Source of the DNA: Haloarcula limicola
Lineage (GTDB): Archaea > Halobacteriota > Halobacteria > Halobacteriales > Haloarculaceae
Length of the DNA: 64,000 nucleotides
NCBI RefSeq assembly: GCF_010119205.1
Contig: NZ_WRXM01000002.1
Span: 1,046,982-1,110,981, forward strand
Direction: 5' to 3'
Part shown: positions 7,831 through 14,859 of the stretch, in pieces
Numbering within the stretch: position 1 is the stretch's first letter
How the letters are laid out: every line of letters begins with the position of its first letter
Program-made: the position numbers and the translations under genes
The notes under the pieces: generated by a model
The model's input: the letters and a program-made list of their open reading frames with translations, nothing else
Databases searched by the model: none
What the model was told of the DNA's origin: nothing

Positions 7831-8967
7831 ATGATACGTACCAAGACACTGGCCGTCTTTCTGGCCATCGCTATGGTCGGGGCGTTCGCCGCGCAGGCGG
7901 CGGCCGTCCCCGGCGTGACAGCACAGCAAGAGACCCCTACAGAGGAGACACCGACCGAAGAAGGGACCGAGACCGGCACGGAGGCCGGCACTGAGACTGG
8001 AACCGAAACCGGAACCGAAGCAGGTACCGAGACCGCGACGCAGGCCGACAACGAGACGGCTGCGAACGACACAGCCGACAACGAGACGGCCGAACCCTCG
8101 GTCACGTTCGACGATCAGGAGACCAACGGAACGACGGTGACGGTCAGTAACGTCAGCGTCCCCGAGGGCGGCTTCGTCGTCATCCACGACGAGATCCTCG
8201 AACGCGGCAACGCGCTGGACAGCACCATCGGCGTCTCGGAGTACCTCGAACCCGGCGAGTACGACAACGTCACGATCACGCTGTACGAGGTGCCCGGCGC
8301 GGAGTTCGGTGAGACGGACGCCGAAAACGACACGATGGCCGGTAACGAGACGATGACCGCCAACGAGACCATGGTGGGCAACGAGACGATGACCGCCAAC
8401 GAGACGACCGTCGGCGAGCAGACCGCGACGCCCGACAACGAGACGACGGGCACCGAGACGGCGACCGGTAACGAGACGATGGCGGACAACGAGACGATGA
8501 CCGGCAACGAGACCGGCACGACCGACACCGCCACGACCGGCACGCAGGCCGAGGACAGCGGCTCGCAGATGCAGCTAACTAGTGACCAGACGCTCACTGC
8601 GATGCTGCACGTCGACAGCAACGACAACCAGACGTTCGACTACGTCAGCACGTTCAGCCTCGAAGACGGTCCCTACGTCGTCGACGGCGAACCGGTCACC
8701 GACGTGGCGAACGTGACCGTCACCAACGAGAGCGACGGCGCGGGCGCGGCGACCGACGACGCCGGTGCCGAGACGGAGACGTCGACCGAGACGGGCACCG
8801 AAACCGGCACTGAGACCGAAACCGGCACCGAGGAGGCCGGCGCTGAAACGACCGAGACGGAGACGCCGGGCGGTGCCGGAGCCGAGGAGACGCCGACCGA
8901 CGGCGGCGCGGCCGCCGGCACGGAGACGCCGACCGAGACGGGAACGACGGGCGAGGCGACCGGCTAA
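7831..8967 (+). CDS. Secreted, sequon-rich protein with a DUF7282-like domain
   Basis: 378 residues starting MIRTKTLAVFLAIAMVG, a Sec-type signal peptide likely cut near VPGVTAQQ. A Thr/Glu/Gly-rich stalk (repeats of GTET) leads to a beta domain (about residues 85-160: VTFDDQETNGTTVTV, GVSEYLEPGEYDNVTITLYEVPGA). This resembles the haloarchaeal DUF7282 domain. The domain is interrupted by a block of NET repeats (about 165-245), and a second GTET-rich tail ends the protein. About 18 N-x-S/T sequons suggest heavy N-glycosylation. No C-terminal anchor is visible. The start is set by the signal peptide, leader hairpin and the paralogue. Paralogue at 9202. Confidence 0.8.
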   Translation: MIRTKTLAVFLAIAMVGAFAAQAAAVPGVTAQQETPTEETPTEEGTETGTEAGTETGTETGTEAGTETATQADNETAANDTADNETAEPSVTFDDQETNGTTVTVSNVSVPEGGFVVIHDEILERGNALDSTIGVSEYLEPGEYDNVTITLYEVPGAEFGETDAENDTMAGNETMTANETMVGNETMTANETTVGEQTATPDNETTGTETATGNETMADNETMTGNETGTTDTATTGTQAEDSGSQMQLTSDQTLTAMLHVDSNDNQTFDYVSTFSLEDGPYVVDGEPVTDVANVTVTNESDGAGAATDDAGAETETSTETGTETGTETETGTEEAGAETTETETPGGAGAEETPTDGGAAAGTETPTETGTTGEATG

Positions 8968-9062
8968 CGCCTCCACCGGCAGCGATTCAGCGGGCCGACT
9001 CTCTGACGGCCGGGCTGAGACAACGCGGTTGCAGTCATCGCCCGCACCCGTCGACCGGACCG

Positions 9063-9172
9063 ACAAAGCCCGCCTTTCTCCCGCTAATTCTCGCTTAGCC
9101 GGCAGTTGGGAACTCCTTCGATTCTGAACTGTCTGAGCCGTTTATCGGCCATCACTCCCTCCTCCCGGTCGC
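9063..9172 (+). promoter_or_regulatory. Duplicated promoter region, copy 2
   Basis: Aligns with 7694-7802 (see the shared words there). TTTATC at 9141-9146 is the likely TATA box, which puts transcription start near 9170, 3 bases before the hairpin. The preserved spacing shows that promoter and leader were duplicated with the gene. Confidence 0.6.
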
Positions 9173-9192
9173 GTCGTCTCTCCGGAGACGAC
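9173..9192 (+). promoter_or_regulatory. 5' leader hairpin, copy 2
   Basis: GTCGTCTC (9173-9180) pairs perfectly with GAGACGAC (9185-9192) around the loop TCCG, 9 bases before the ATG. Compared with copy 1, four stem positions have changed together with their partners or kept pairing. Confidence 0.6.
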
Positions 9193-9201
9193 AGATTACT
9201 C

Positions 9202-10791
9202 ATGACACGCACCAGAATCCTCGCCGTACTTCTCGCGTTGAGTATGTTCGGTGCTGTCACGGTACAGGGAGCGGCGCTCCCCGGCGTGACAGCCCAGCAA
9301 GAGGCACCGGACGGACAGCAGAGCGGTCTCGTCGTCGAGTCGATCACGGCCCCGGACAGCGCCGAACCCGGCTCGACCGTGACCGTCGTCGCCGAGGTGA
9401 GCAACCCGGGCAGCGCGCGGACCACGCAGGAAGTCGAGTTCCGACTCGGCGGTGACGTGGTCGACCGGACGCTCGTGACCCTCGCCGGCGGCGAGAACAC
9501 GACGGTCCGGTTCGAGGCCGACACCGAGGACTTAGACCCCGGCGAGTACCGCCACGGCGTCTACACCGGTGACAACAGCCAGACCGCCACGCTCGTCCTC
9601 TCGGAGTCCTTCGAGATCGCGGACTTCGACGCGCCGGACTCGGTCGAGGCCGGTGAACTCGTCACGGTCGACGTCGAGTTGGAGAACCCCAACGACTTCG
9701 AGACCACGCAGAACGTCTCGTTCTGGTTCGACGGCAGCCGCGTCGCCAGCGAGGCCATCACTATCGACGACGGCGACGACGAGGACGTGACGTTCAACCT
9801 CTCGTCCGAAGGCGTCGCGCCCGGGACGTACGAACACGGCGTGTTCACCCGCGACGGCGGCGAACTCGCGGAACTCGAAGTCACCGAACCGGGACCGACG
9901 AACGCCTCGGTCGCCTTCGCCGATCAGGAGTCCGACGGCACGACCGTCACCGTCGACCAGCTGGTGCTTCCGAGCGACGGCTACGTCACCATCCACGACG
10001 ACAGTCTGCTGGAGGGCAACGTCGTCGGGAGCGTCATCGGCGTCTCGGAGTACCTCGAAGAAGGCACGTACCAGAACGTCAACGTCACGCTCTACGAGGT
10101 CGAGGGAGCCGACTTCAACGAGACGGAACTGACCGAGAGCGGGACGCTCATCGCCATGCCGCACAACGAGACGACTGGCGATGAGACCTACGGCTTCGTC
10201 GCCAGCAACGGCACCGACGACGGGCCGTTCACCGCTGACGGCCAGCCGGTGACCGACGACGCGACCGTGACCGTCGCGGGCGCGAACGAGACCGCCGACA
10301 ACGAGACGGAAGCGCCGCCCGCCGACAACGAGACCGCGGCGAACGAGACCGCCGATAACGAGACCGCCGATAACGAGACGGCGGCAGCTCCGACCGCGAG
10401 CGTGGCGCTCGACGACCAGACGTCCGACGGGACCTCGGTCACGGTAACCGACGTCTCCGTCTCGGAGGGCGGCTACGTGGTGATCCACGATAGCGGGCTG
10501 CTCGACGGTGACGCCACCGGCAGCGTCGTCGGCGTCTCCGAATATCTCGAACCCGGTGAGTACGACGAGCTCACGATCCAGCTCTTCGACGTACCGGGCG
10601 CGACGTTCGACCAGACGGAGCTGACCGAGAACCAGACGCTCATCGCCATGCCGCACCTCGAAGACAGCGGCAACCAGACGTACGACTTCGTCACGAGCGG
10701 CGGGAGCGCCGACGCGCCCTACGTTGACGACGAGGGCGCGGTCACCGACGCGGGGAACGTCACCGTCGCGGCCAACGCGACCGCCGACTGA
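9202..10791 (+). CDS. Secreted protein with CARDB-like repeats and two DUF7282-like domains
   Basis: 529 residues starting MTRTRILAVLLALSMFG, a Sec-type signal peptide. Two beta-sandwich repeats of the CARDB type follow (about 35-130 and 135-235; GSTVTVVAEVSNPGSARTTQ and GELVTVDVELENPNDFETTQ are parallel). Then come two DUF7282-like domains (about 235-345 and 395-510), each with GVSEYLE and IAMPH, split by a DNET-rich linker. It is clearly paralogous to the gene at 7831, though it has one more DUF7282 copy and the CARDB part. Exported, probably glycosylated and cell-surface. No anchoring helix is seen. Function unknown. Confidence 0.82.
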   Translation: MTRTRILAVLLALSMFGAVTVQGAALPGVTAQQEAPDGQQSGLVVESITAPDSAEPGSTVTVVAEVSNPGSARTTQEVEFRLGGDVVDRTLVTLAGGENTTVRFEADTEDLDPGEYRHGVYTGDNSQTATLVLSESFEIADFDAPDSVEAGELVTVDVELENPNDFETTQNVSFWFDGSRVASEAITIDDGDDEDVTFNLSSEGVAPGTYEHGVFTRDGGELAELEVTEPGPTNASVAFADQESDGTTVTVDQLVLPSDGYVTIHDDSLLEGNVVGSVIGVSEYLEEGTYQNVNVTLYEVEGADFNETELTESGTLIAMPHNETTGDETYGFVASNGTDDGPFTADGQPVTDDATVTVAGANETADNETEAPPADNETAANETADNETADNETAAAPTASVALDDQTSDGTSVTVTDVSVSEGGYVVIHDSGLLDGDATGSVVGVSEYLEPGEYDELTIQLFDVPGATFDQTELTENQTLIAMPHLEDSGNQTYDFVTSGGSADAPYVDDEGAVTDAGNVTVAANATAD

Positions 10792-10842
10792 CGTCCCTGT
10801 CACACGTTCACATTTATACCCCTGGGTGTCCTACCCCGCCGC

Positions 10843-11502
10843 ATGAAGTTCGTCATCGTCGGCTACGGGCGCGTCGGCACCCGGACTGCACGCATCCTCC
10901 AGAGCGAAGGCCACGACCTCGTCATCGTCGAGTCGGAACGCGAGAAGGTCGATCGCGCCAGCGACGAGGGCTTCACCGTCGTCCACGGCGACGGGAGCGA
11001 GGAATCGGTGTTACAGGAGGCCGGCATCGGCAATGCCGACGCCATCGGCGCGCTCACGGGCGACCTGAACACGAACTTCAGCGCCTGTATGATCGCGAAG
11101 GAACACGGCTGTCGGACCGTCCTGCGCATCGACGCGGACTACCGCGAGGAGATCTACGACAAGTACGCCGCCGACGTCGACGAGATAATCTACCCCGAGC
11201 GGCTCGGGGCCGCCGGCGCGAAGACGGCGCTCTTGGGCGGGGACTTCAACGTCCTCGCGGATTTGACCGAGCGCCTCTCGATCGCCAGCGTCGAGGTGCC
11301 CGAGGGGTCGCCGTTCGTCGGCAAGCGCGTCGTCGAGGTGGAGCTCCCCGGCGACGCCCACATCTACGCGCACGGTCGCCACCACGAACCGATGACCATC
11401 CCGCTGCCACAGACCGAGATCGAGGCGGGCGACAGCGTCGCCGTCATGGCCGCGCCGGACGGACTCGACGCCGTGCGGTCGTCGCTCCGCGGCGAGGCGT
11501 GA
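10843..11502 (+). CDS. TrkA-type potassium-channel regulatory protein (RCK: NAD-binding plus C domain)
   Basis: 219 residues. The N-terminal RCK Rossmann domain (1-125) has the nucleotide motif G7YGRVG12 and the acidic residue that binds ribose in IVESE. The TrkA-C domain (about 135-215) reads ASVEVPEGSPFVGKRVVEVELP. Such proteins gate Trk/Ktr potassium transporters by sensing NAD(H) or nucleotides. No transporter gene is next to it. Potassium control is central in salt-in haloarchaea. A perfect hairpin 62 bases after the stop may mark the 3' end. Confidence 0.92.
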   Translation: MKFVIVGYGRVGTRTARILQSEGHDLVIVESEREKVDRASDEGFTVVHGDGSEESVLQEAGIGNADAIGALTGDLNTNFSACMIAKEHGCRTVLRIDADYREEIYDKYAADVDEIIYPERLGAAGAKTALLGGDFNVLADLTERLSIASVEVPEGSPFVGKRVVEVELPGDAHIYAHGRHHEPMTIPLPQTEIEAGDSVAVMAAPDGLDAVRSSLRGEA

Positions 11503-11564
11503 GTATCGGAGAATCCGTACGAAGGGGTGCGGTGTCCGGGCGCGCGATGGGAGGATGGGAGAAA

Positions 11565-11583
11565 CCGCCGGAGTAACCGGCGG
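11565..11583 (+). terminator. Hairpin after the TrkA-type gene
   Basis: CCGCCGG (11565-11571) and CCGGCGG (11577-11583) pair perfectly around AGTAA. Placement suggests 3'-end formation or stabilisation; there is no T-tract. Confidence 0.4.
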
Positions 11584-11697
11584 AAGTGGTCGTCGGTGCG
11601 CGCCCGTATCGGGAGGAGGAATCCGTCTACCATAAACTCCCGTCAGACGGGCGGCGGACGGGACGGCTTTTTGCCCCGTGTCTCCCTCTTAGCAGAC

Positions 11698-11802
11698 ATG
11701 ACCTGGGGCGACTTATTCGAACGAGCGAGCGCACACGAGACGAGCGTCGAGCGAGTCCGAGACTCCCTCCGAACGCGGCGAGCGACGTCCGACGATGAGT
11801 GA
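11698..11802 (+). CDS. 34-residue microprotein overlapping a PIN-like gene
   Basis: Reads MTWGDLFERASAHETSVERV and ends in a charged tail (TRRATSDDE). The predicted fold is two short amphipathic helices. CTTTTTG at 11667-11673 sits about 28 bases before the ATG, fitting a leaderless start. Its last 8 bases overlap the next start (ATGAGTGA), a tight coupling that supports both being real. No known family is recognised with confidence. It could be a partner or antitoxin-like regulator of the PIN-like protein; that is inference. Confidence 0.55.
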   Translation: MTWGDLFERASAHETSVERVRDSLRTRRATSDDE

Positions 11803-12280
11803 CGGCGACGCCTCGCCGGCCCGCGTCGTCGCCGACGCCGACGTTCTCGCGGCGGACCTGCTCTGTGGGGACGAGGACAACCCGGCCCGCGCCGCCCTCG
11901 ATCACGTCCGACGCCACTCGTGGGTGACGCTGGTCGCAAGCGACCCGCTCCTCGACGACGCCGAATGGGTAATTCGAGAGCTGAGCGACGCCGCTCTCGC
12001 CGAGGAGTGGCGCGAGCGCATCGAACGCGAGCGGGAACCGGTCGAACACCCCGACGGCGACCACCCGGCGCTGGCCTCGGCGTATCGCGGGAACGCCGCT
12101 CACCTCCTCACCTACGACGATGACCTCCGGAGCGCCGAGACCGGGCTCTCGCTCAAACCGCACGTGCAGGTGAGCGTCCGTCCGCCCGACGCTTTCGCGC
12201 GCCTGTTCGACGCTCGGTCGCTGTACGAAGCCGTAGAGGGCGGCGAGTACCCCGGCCCCGACCGGGACCCGCGAGCGTGA
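11795..12280 (+). CDS. PIN-domain-like protein
   Basis: 161 residues. The N-terminal strand VVADADVLAADLL carries the first acidic residues (D14, D16), as in PIN nucleases. The C-terminal part has GNAAHLLTYDDDL, matching the PIN end strand with its acidic cluster. The middle is helical and acid-rich (EEWRERIEREREP). It resembles a haloarchaeal family of PIN-like proteins (DUF7384 type, from memory). Activity as an RNase depends on all four acidic positions, which I cannot verify without a structure. It overlaps the microprotein by 8 bases. Confidence 0.65.
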   Translation: MSDGDASPARVVADADVLAADLLCGDEDNPARAALDHVRRHSWVTLVASDPLLDDAEWVIRELSDAALAEEWRERIEREREPVEHPDGDHPALASAYRGNAAHLLTYDDDLRSAETGLSLKPHVQVSVRPPDAFARLFDARSLYEAVEGGEYPGPDRDPRA

Positions 12281-12292
12281 CCGGTCACGTCG

Positions 12293-13069
12293 CTACCGTC
12301 CGCTGTTGACCCACGCCGCCACCCGCCGGACGACCCGCCGCGGCGCGACCCGCCCGATCAGGTCCACGACCCGCATCGCACGGCTCGGGATCACGACCGT
12401 CTCGCCGGCCATCAGCCCCTCGTAGGCCGCACCGGCGACCGCCTCGGGCGTGTTCGAGGTGACCGATCCGACCGTCGAATCGCCCATCCCCGCTCGGGAC
12501 TGGAACTCCGTCTCGACCGGGCCGGGACACAGCAGCGTCACGTCGACCTCCCCGCGCAGTTCCTCGGCTACGGCCTCGGTGAAGCTGTTGACGTAGGCCT
12601 TGCTGGCGTAGTATCCCGCGAGGTTCGGTCCCGGTTGGAACCCCGCGACCGAGCCGACGTTCAGTATCTTCGGCGTCCCGTCGCTGCCCTCGAACTTGTC
12701 GAGGAACAGGCGGGTGAGCTCGACGGGGAGGACGACGTTCAGGCGCAGCTGCGTCCGCTCGGCGTCGAGGTCGCTGTCGGCGAACGGGCCGTAGGTGCCG
12801 ACGCCGACGTTGTTGACGAGAATGTCGACGTCGAGGCCCCGCCCGATGACCTCCTCGTGGAGGTCCTCGGCGGCCGACGTCCGGTCGAGGTCCATCACCA
12901 CGGTTTCCGCGGTCACGCCTTCCCGCTCTAGCTCGCCGGCCAGCGATTCGAGGCGGTCTTCGCGGCGAGCCACCAAAGCGAGGTCGTGGCCGTGCGCGGC
13001 GAACTCGCGGGCCAGCGCCCGCCCGATGCCCGCCGACGCGCCCGTTATGAGTGCCGTTTGCTTCTCCAT
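12293..13069 (-). CDS. SDR-family oxidoreductase
   Basis: 258 residues, a classical short-chain dehydrogenase. The cofactor motif is TGASAGIG, with R35/R36 nearby (LVARRE) suggesting NADP. NNVG is the NNAG-type motif. The catalytic Ser is in NVGSVAG and the YxxxK pair is in YYASKAYV. The C-terminus is basic (PRRVVRRVAAW), similar to DltE/YqjQ-like members. It follows rdgB on the same strand with a 3-base gap, so the two are probably one operon. Substrate unknown. Confidence 0.9.
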   Translation of the reverse strand: MEKQTALITGASAGIGRALAREFAAHGHDLALVARREDRLESLAGELEREGVTAETVVMDLDRTSAAEDLHEEVIGRGLDVDILVNNVGVGTYGPFADSDLDAERTQLRLNVVLPVELTRLFLDKFEGSDGTPKILNVGSVAGFQPGPNLAGYYASKAYVNSFTEAVAEELRGEVDVTLLCPGPVETEFQSRAGMGDSTVGSVTSNTPEAVAGAAYEGLMAGETVVIPSRAMRVVDLIGRVAPRRVVRRVAAWVNSGR

Positions 13070-13072
13070 TAT

Positions 13073-13723
13073 TCACCGCTCGGCATACCACTCACCGAAC
13101 TTCGAAAGCGCCCGTCCGCGGTGGGAGACGGCGTTCTTCTCTTCGGTACTCATCTCGGCGAACGTGGTGCCGTCGTGCTCGAAGATCGGGTCGAAGCCGA
13201 AGCCGCCGTCGCCGCGCGGGGCGACGATCTCACCGGGCACGCGCCCCTCGAACAGTTTGACCGGGAGCGCGTCGTCGCCGCTCCGGACCTGTTCGTCGGT
13301 CGTCGCCGCGCCGCGGTCGCCCGCGCCGAGGTCCTGACCCCGCCGCTCGTCCCTCTCTACTGGTTCGGGAGTGGCGGCGAACGCCTCGCCGTCGCAGTAG
13401 GCGATGACCGTCTTGAACGCCGCGCCGCGGTCGTCCTCGGGTTCGGTCATCCGCCAGACCCGCTCAACGCCGACGGTGTCCTCGACGTACGAGGAGTACG
13501 GTCCCGGAAAGCCGTCGAAGGCATCGACGAAGAGGCCGGCGTCGTCGACGATGACCGGCCCGTCGGCCGCGCGGTAGGCCGCCCGCGCGCCGTTGGCCGC
13601 CACCGCGCCGAGGTCGTCGGCCTGTATCTCGGGGTAGTCGAAGTCGAACTGCGCCACCTCGTCGTTCAGATACTCGGTGGCCTCCCGGACCTTCCCGGGG
13701 TTGGTCGTCACGAAGTTGAGCAT
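13073..13723 (-). CDS. rdgB: Non-canonical purine NTP pyrophosphatase (RdgB/HAM1)
   Basis: 216 residues beginning MLNFVTTNPGKVREA, the typical substrate-binding start; longer in-frame extensions are rejected for that reason. Other motifs are VDDAGLFVDAFDGFPGPYSS and GGFGFDPIFEHDG. It hydrolyses ITP, dITP and XTP to monophosphates, which keeps deaminated purines out of nucleic acids. An extra charged insert (about 119-154) separates two core strands and is probably a surface loop. The SDR gene follows 3 bases downstream. Confidence 0.92.
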   Translation of the reverse strand: MLNFVTTNPGKVREATEYLNDEVAQFDFDYPEIQADDLGAVAANGARAAYRAADGPVIVDDAGLFVDAFDGFPGPYSSYVEDTVGVERVWRMTEPEDDRGAAFKTVIAYCDGEAFAATPEPVERDERRGQDLGAGDRGAATTDEQVRSGDDALPVKLFEGRVPGEIVAPRGDGGFGFDPIFEHDGTTFAEMSTEEKNAVSHRGRALSKFGEWYAER

Positions 13724-13848
13724 ACCGACACACCGCGAGCGGTGCCAAAAGAGGCGTCGAAACGTCCCCAGACGGCCGGTTGTGAGCCGTTCTCGGAAGC
13801 CGTCGGACCGTCCGACGAACTCCCGGTGAACGGTTACAGCCGTCCGTC

Positions 13849-14124
13849 TCAGTCCACGACGACTTCGACCGGTTCGTCGGCCTCGTCGTCCTCGAACTCC
13901 TCGCCGTCGCCGCCGCGTTCGAGATAGAGCATCACGCCGGCCACGAGGAGGACGACCCACGCCCGCCAGTTGGCGAGGTTCAGCGTGTAGCCGATCCCGA
14001 AGGGCTTCTCGACGAGCATCCCGTCACCCGGCTGCCAGTACGAGGAAACGAGCCGCTTGAGACTCGGTCGCTCGAAGTTGTACGGGACTCCGAACAGGCT
14101 CCCAGACTGCGGTTTGTCTGCCAT
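13849..14124 (-). CDS. Small membrane protein with a DUF5808-like domain
   Basis: 91 residues starting MADKPQSGSLFGVPYNFERP. The segment LFGVPYNFERPSLKRLVSSYW followed by PFGIGYTLNLAN matches the DUF5808 pattern. One membrane helix (about 55-68, WVVLLVAGVMLYL) is followed by an acidic tail. The start is chosen because the DUF5808 core begins right after it; upstream in-frame sequence is the hairpin-rich intergenic region. Function unknown. Confidence 0.75.
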   Translation of the reverse strand: MADKPQSGSLFGVPYNFERPSLKRLVSSYWQPGDGMLVEKPFGIGYTLNLANWRAWVVLLVAGVMLYLERGGDGEEFEDDEADEPVEVVVD

Positions 14125-14160
14125 GTCCAGCCTTACTCGCCCGGACGTTAAACCCTTTAT

Positions 14161-14346
14161 CCCGACCTTTTTCTGCGTCGGGTTTCCTCGCGCCGCGAAG
14201 CGGCGCTGCGGGAACCTTCCTCGAAAAACGTCGATGAAAAAGGCCGGAAGACGCGCCTTCGGCGCGCTTCCGGGGAACCGGCGGCTCTGCCGCCGGATGC
14301 TCTGAGGAAAGCCTGCCCTTCCCCGTTTTCGCGCGACGGAGCGCGC
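14161..14346. repeat. String of GC-rich hairpins between two genes
   Basis: Five hairpins in 186 bases: 14161-14182 (CCCGAC/GTCGGG), 14190-14206 (GCGCCGC/GCGGCGC around GAA), 14244-14273 (CCGGAAG-A-CGCGCC/GGCGCGCTTCCGG around TTC), 14278-14296 (CCGGCGG/CCGCCGG) and 14331-14346 (GCGCG/CGCGC). GGGGAA (14272) can also pair with TTCCCC (14319). It lies between the 3' side of neither gene alone: upstream of the DUF5808 start and downstream of EamA's stop on the minus strand. It may be a repeat element or a structured RNA. Confidence 0.55.
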
Positions 14347-14390
14347 TCCCGGCCACCGCCACCGCGCCGCTGTTGCACCGCTCGCTCTCC

Positions 14391-14807
14391 TCACTCCACG
14401 GCGGTCAGATACACCGCGACCATCGCGAGGGCGATGCCGCTGACCTTGCGCGCGGTCAGCGGTTCGTCCAAGAAGGCGATGCCGATGACCGAACTCGTGG
14501 CGATGAACATCCCGAAGACGGGGACGACGACGCTGATTGGGCCGGCCGCCAGCGCGCGGTAGTACGCGATGATGCCGACGGCGAGCGCGATGCCCGCGCC
14601 GTAGGCGTACACCGCTTTGGAGTGCGTGAGGTAGGGGGTGACGGAGACATCCGAGAGGATCACCACGACGACGACGGCGGTGATGAGGATACCGTTGGAG
14701 ATGAGCAAGACGACGTTGCTGGGGAGGTCGGCGGTCGCCACCTTCACCAGCGGCGGGACCAGCGAGTAGGCGAGCAACGCCACCACCGCCCACGCGAGAT
14801 AGCGCAT
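14391..14807 (-). CDS. EamA-type small membrane transporter (half-size DMT)
   Basis: 138 residues with four predicted membrane helices (about 3-22, 33-52, 62-82, 90-135 in two). The end ATSSVIGIAFLDEPLTARKVSGIALAMVAVYL is the typical EamA repeat signature. The usual DMT protein has ten helices and two EamA repeats; this is a half-size one-repeat protein, which would need to dimerise. Substrate unknown. It is 52 bases downstream of the kae1-bud32 gene on the same strand and may read through from that operon. Confidence 0.85.
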   Translation of the reverse strand: MRYLAWAVVALLAYSLVPPLVKVATADLPSNVVLLISNGILITAVVVVVILSDVSVTPYLTHSKAVYAYGAGIALAVGIIAYYRALAAGPISVVVPVFGMFIATSSVIGIAFLDEPLTARKVSGIALAMVAVYLTAVE

Positions 14808-14859
14808 ATCGGGAACCGGTGGACGAGCGGCAAGAGTGTTTGCGTTGCGGACGTTCGGA

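Noticed and set aside
7644-8105. A 461-residue version of RNase Z reaching into the next gene
   Set aside because: The extra N-terminus is antisense to the secreted protein's Thr/Glu repeats, and the RNase Z family begins at MQVTFLGTSG.
14300-14330. GAGGAAAGC, similar to the conserved CR-I word of RNase P RNA
   Set aside because: The matching CR-V word and the overall length (over 350 bases) are missing; the surrounding hairpins do not form the RNase P core.
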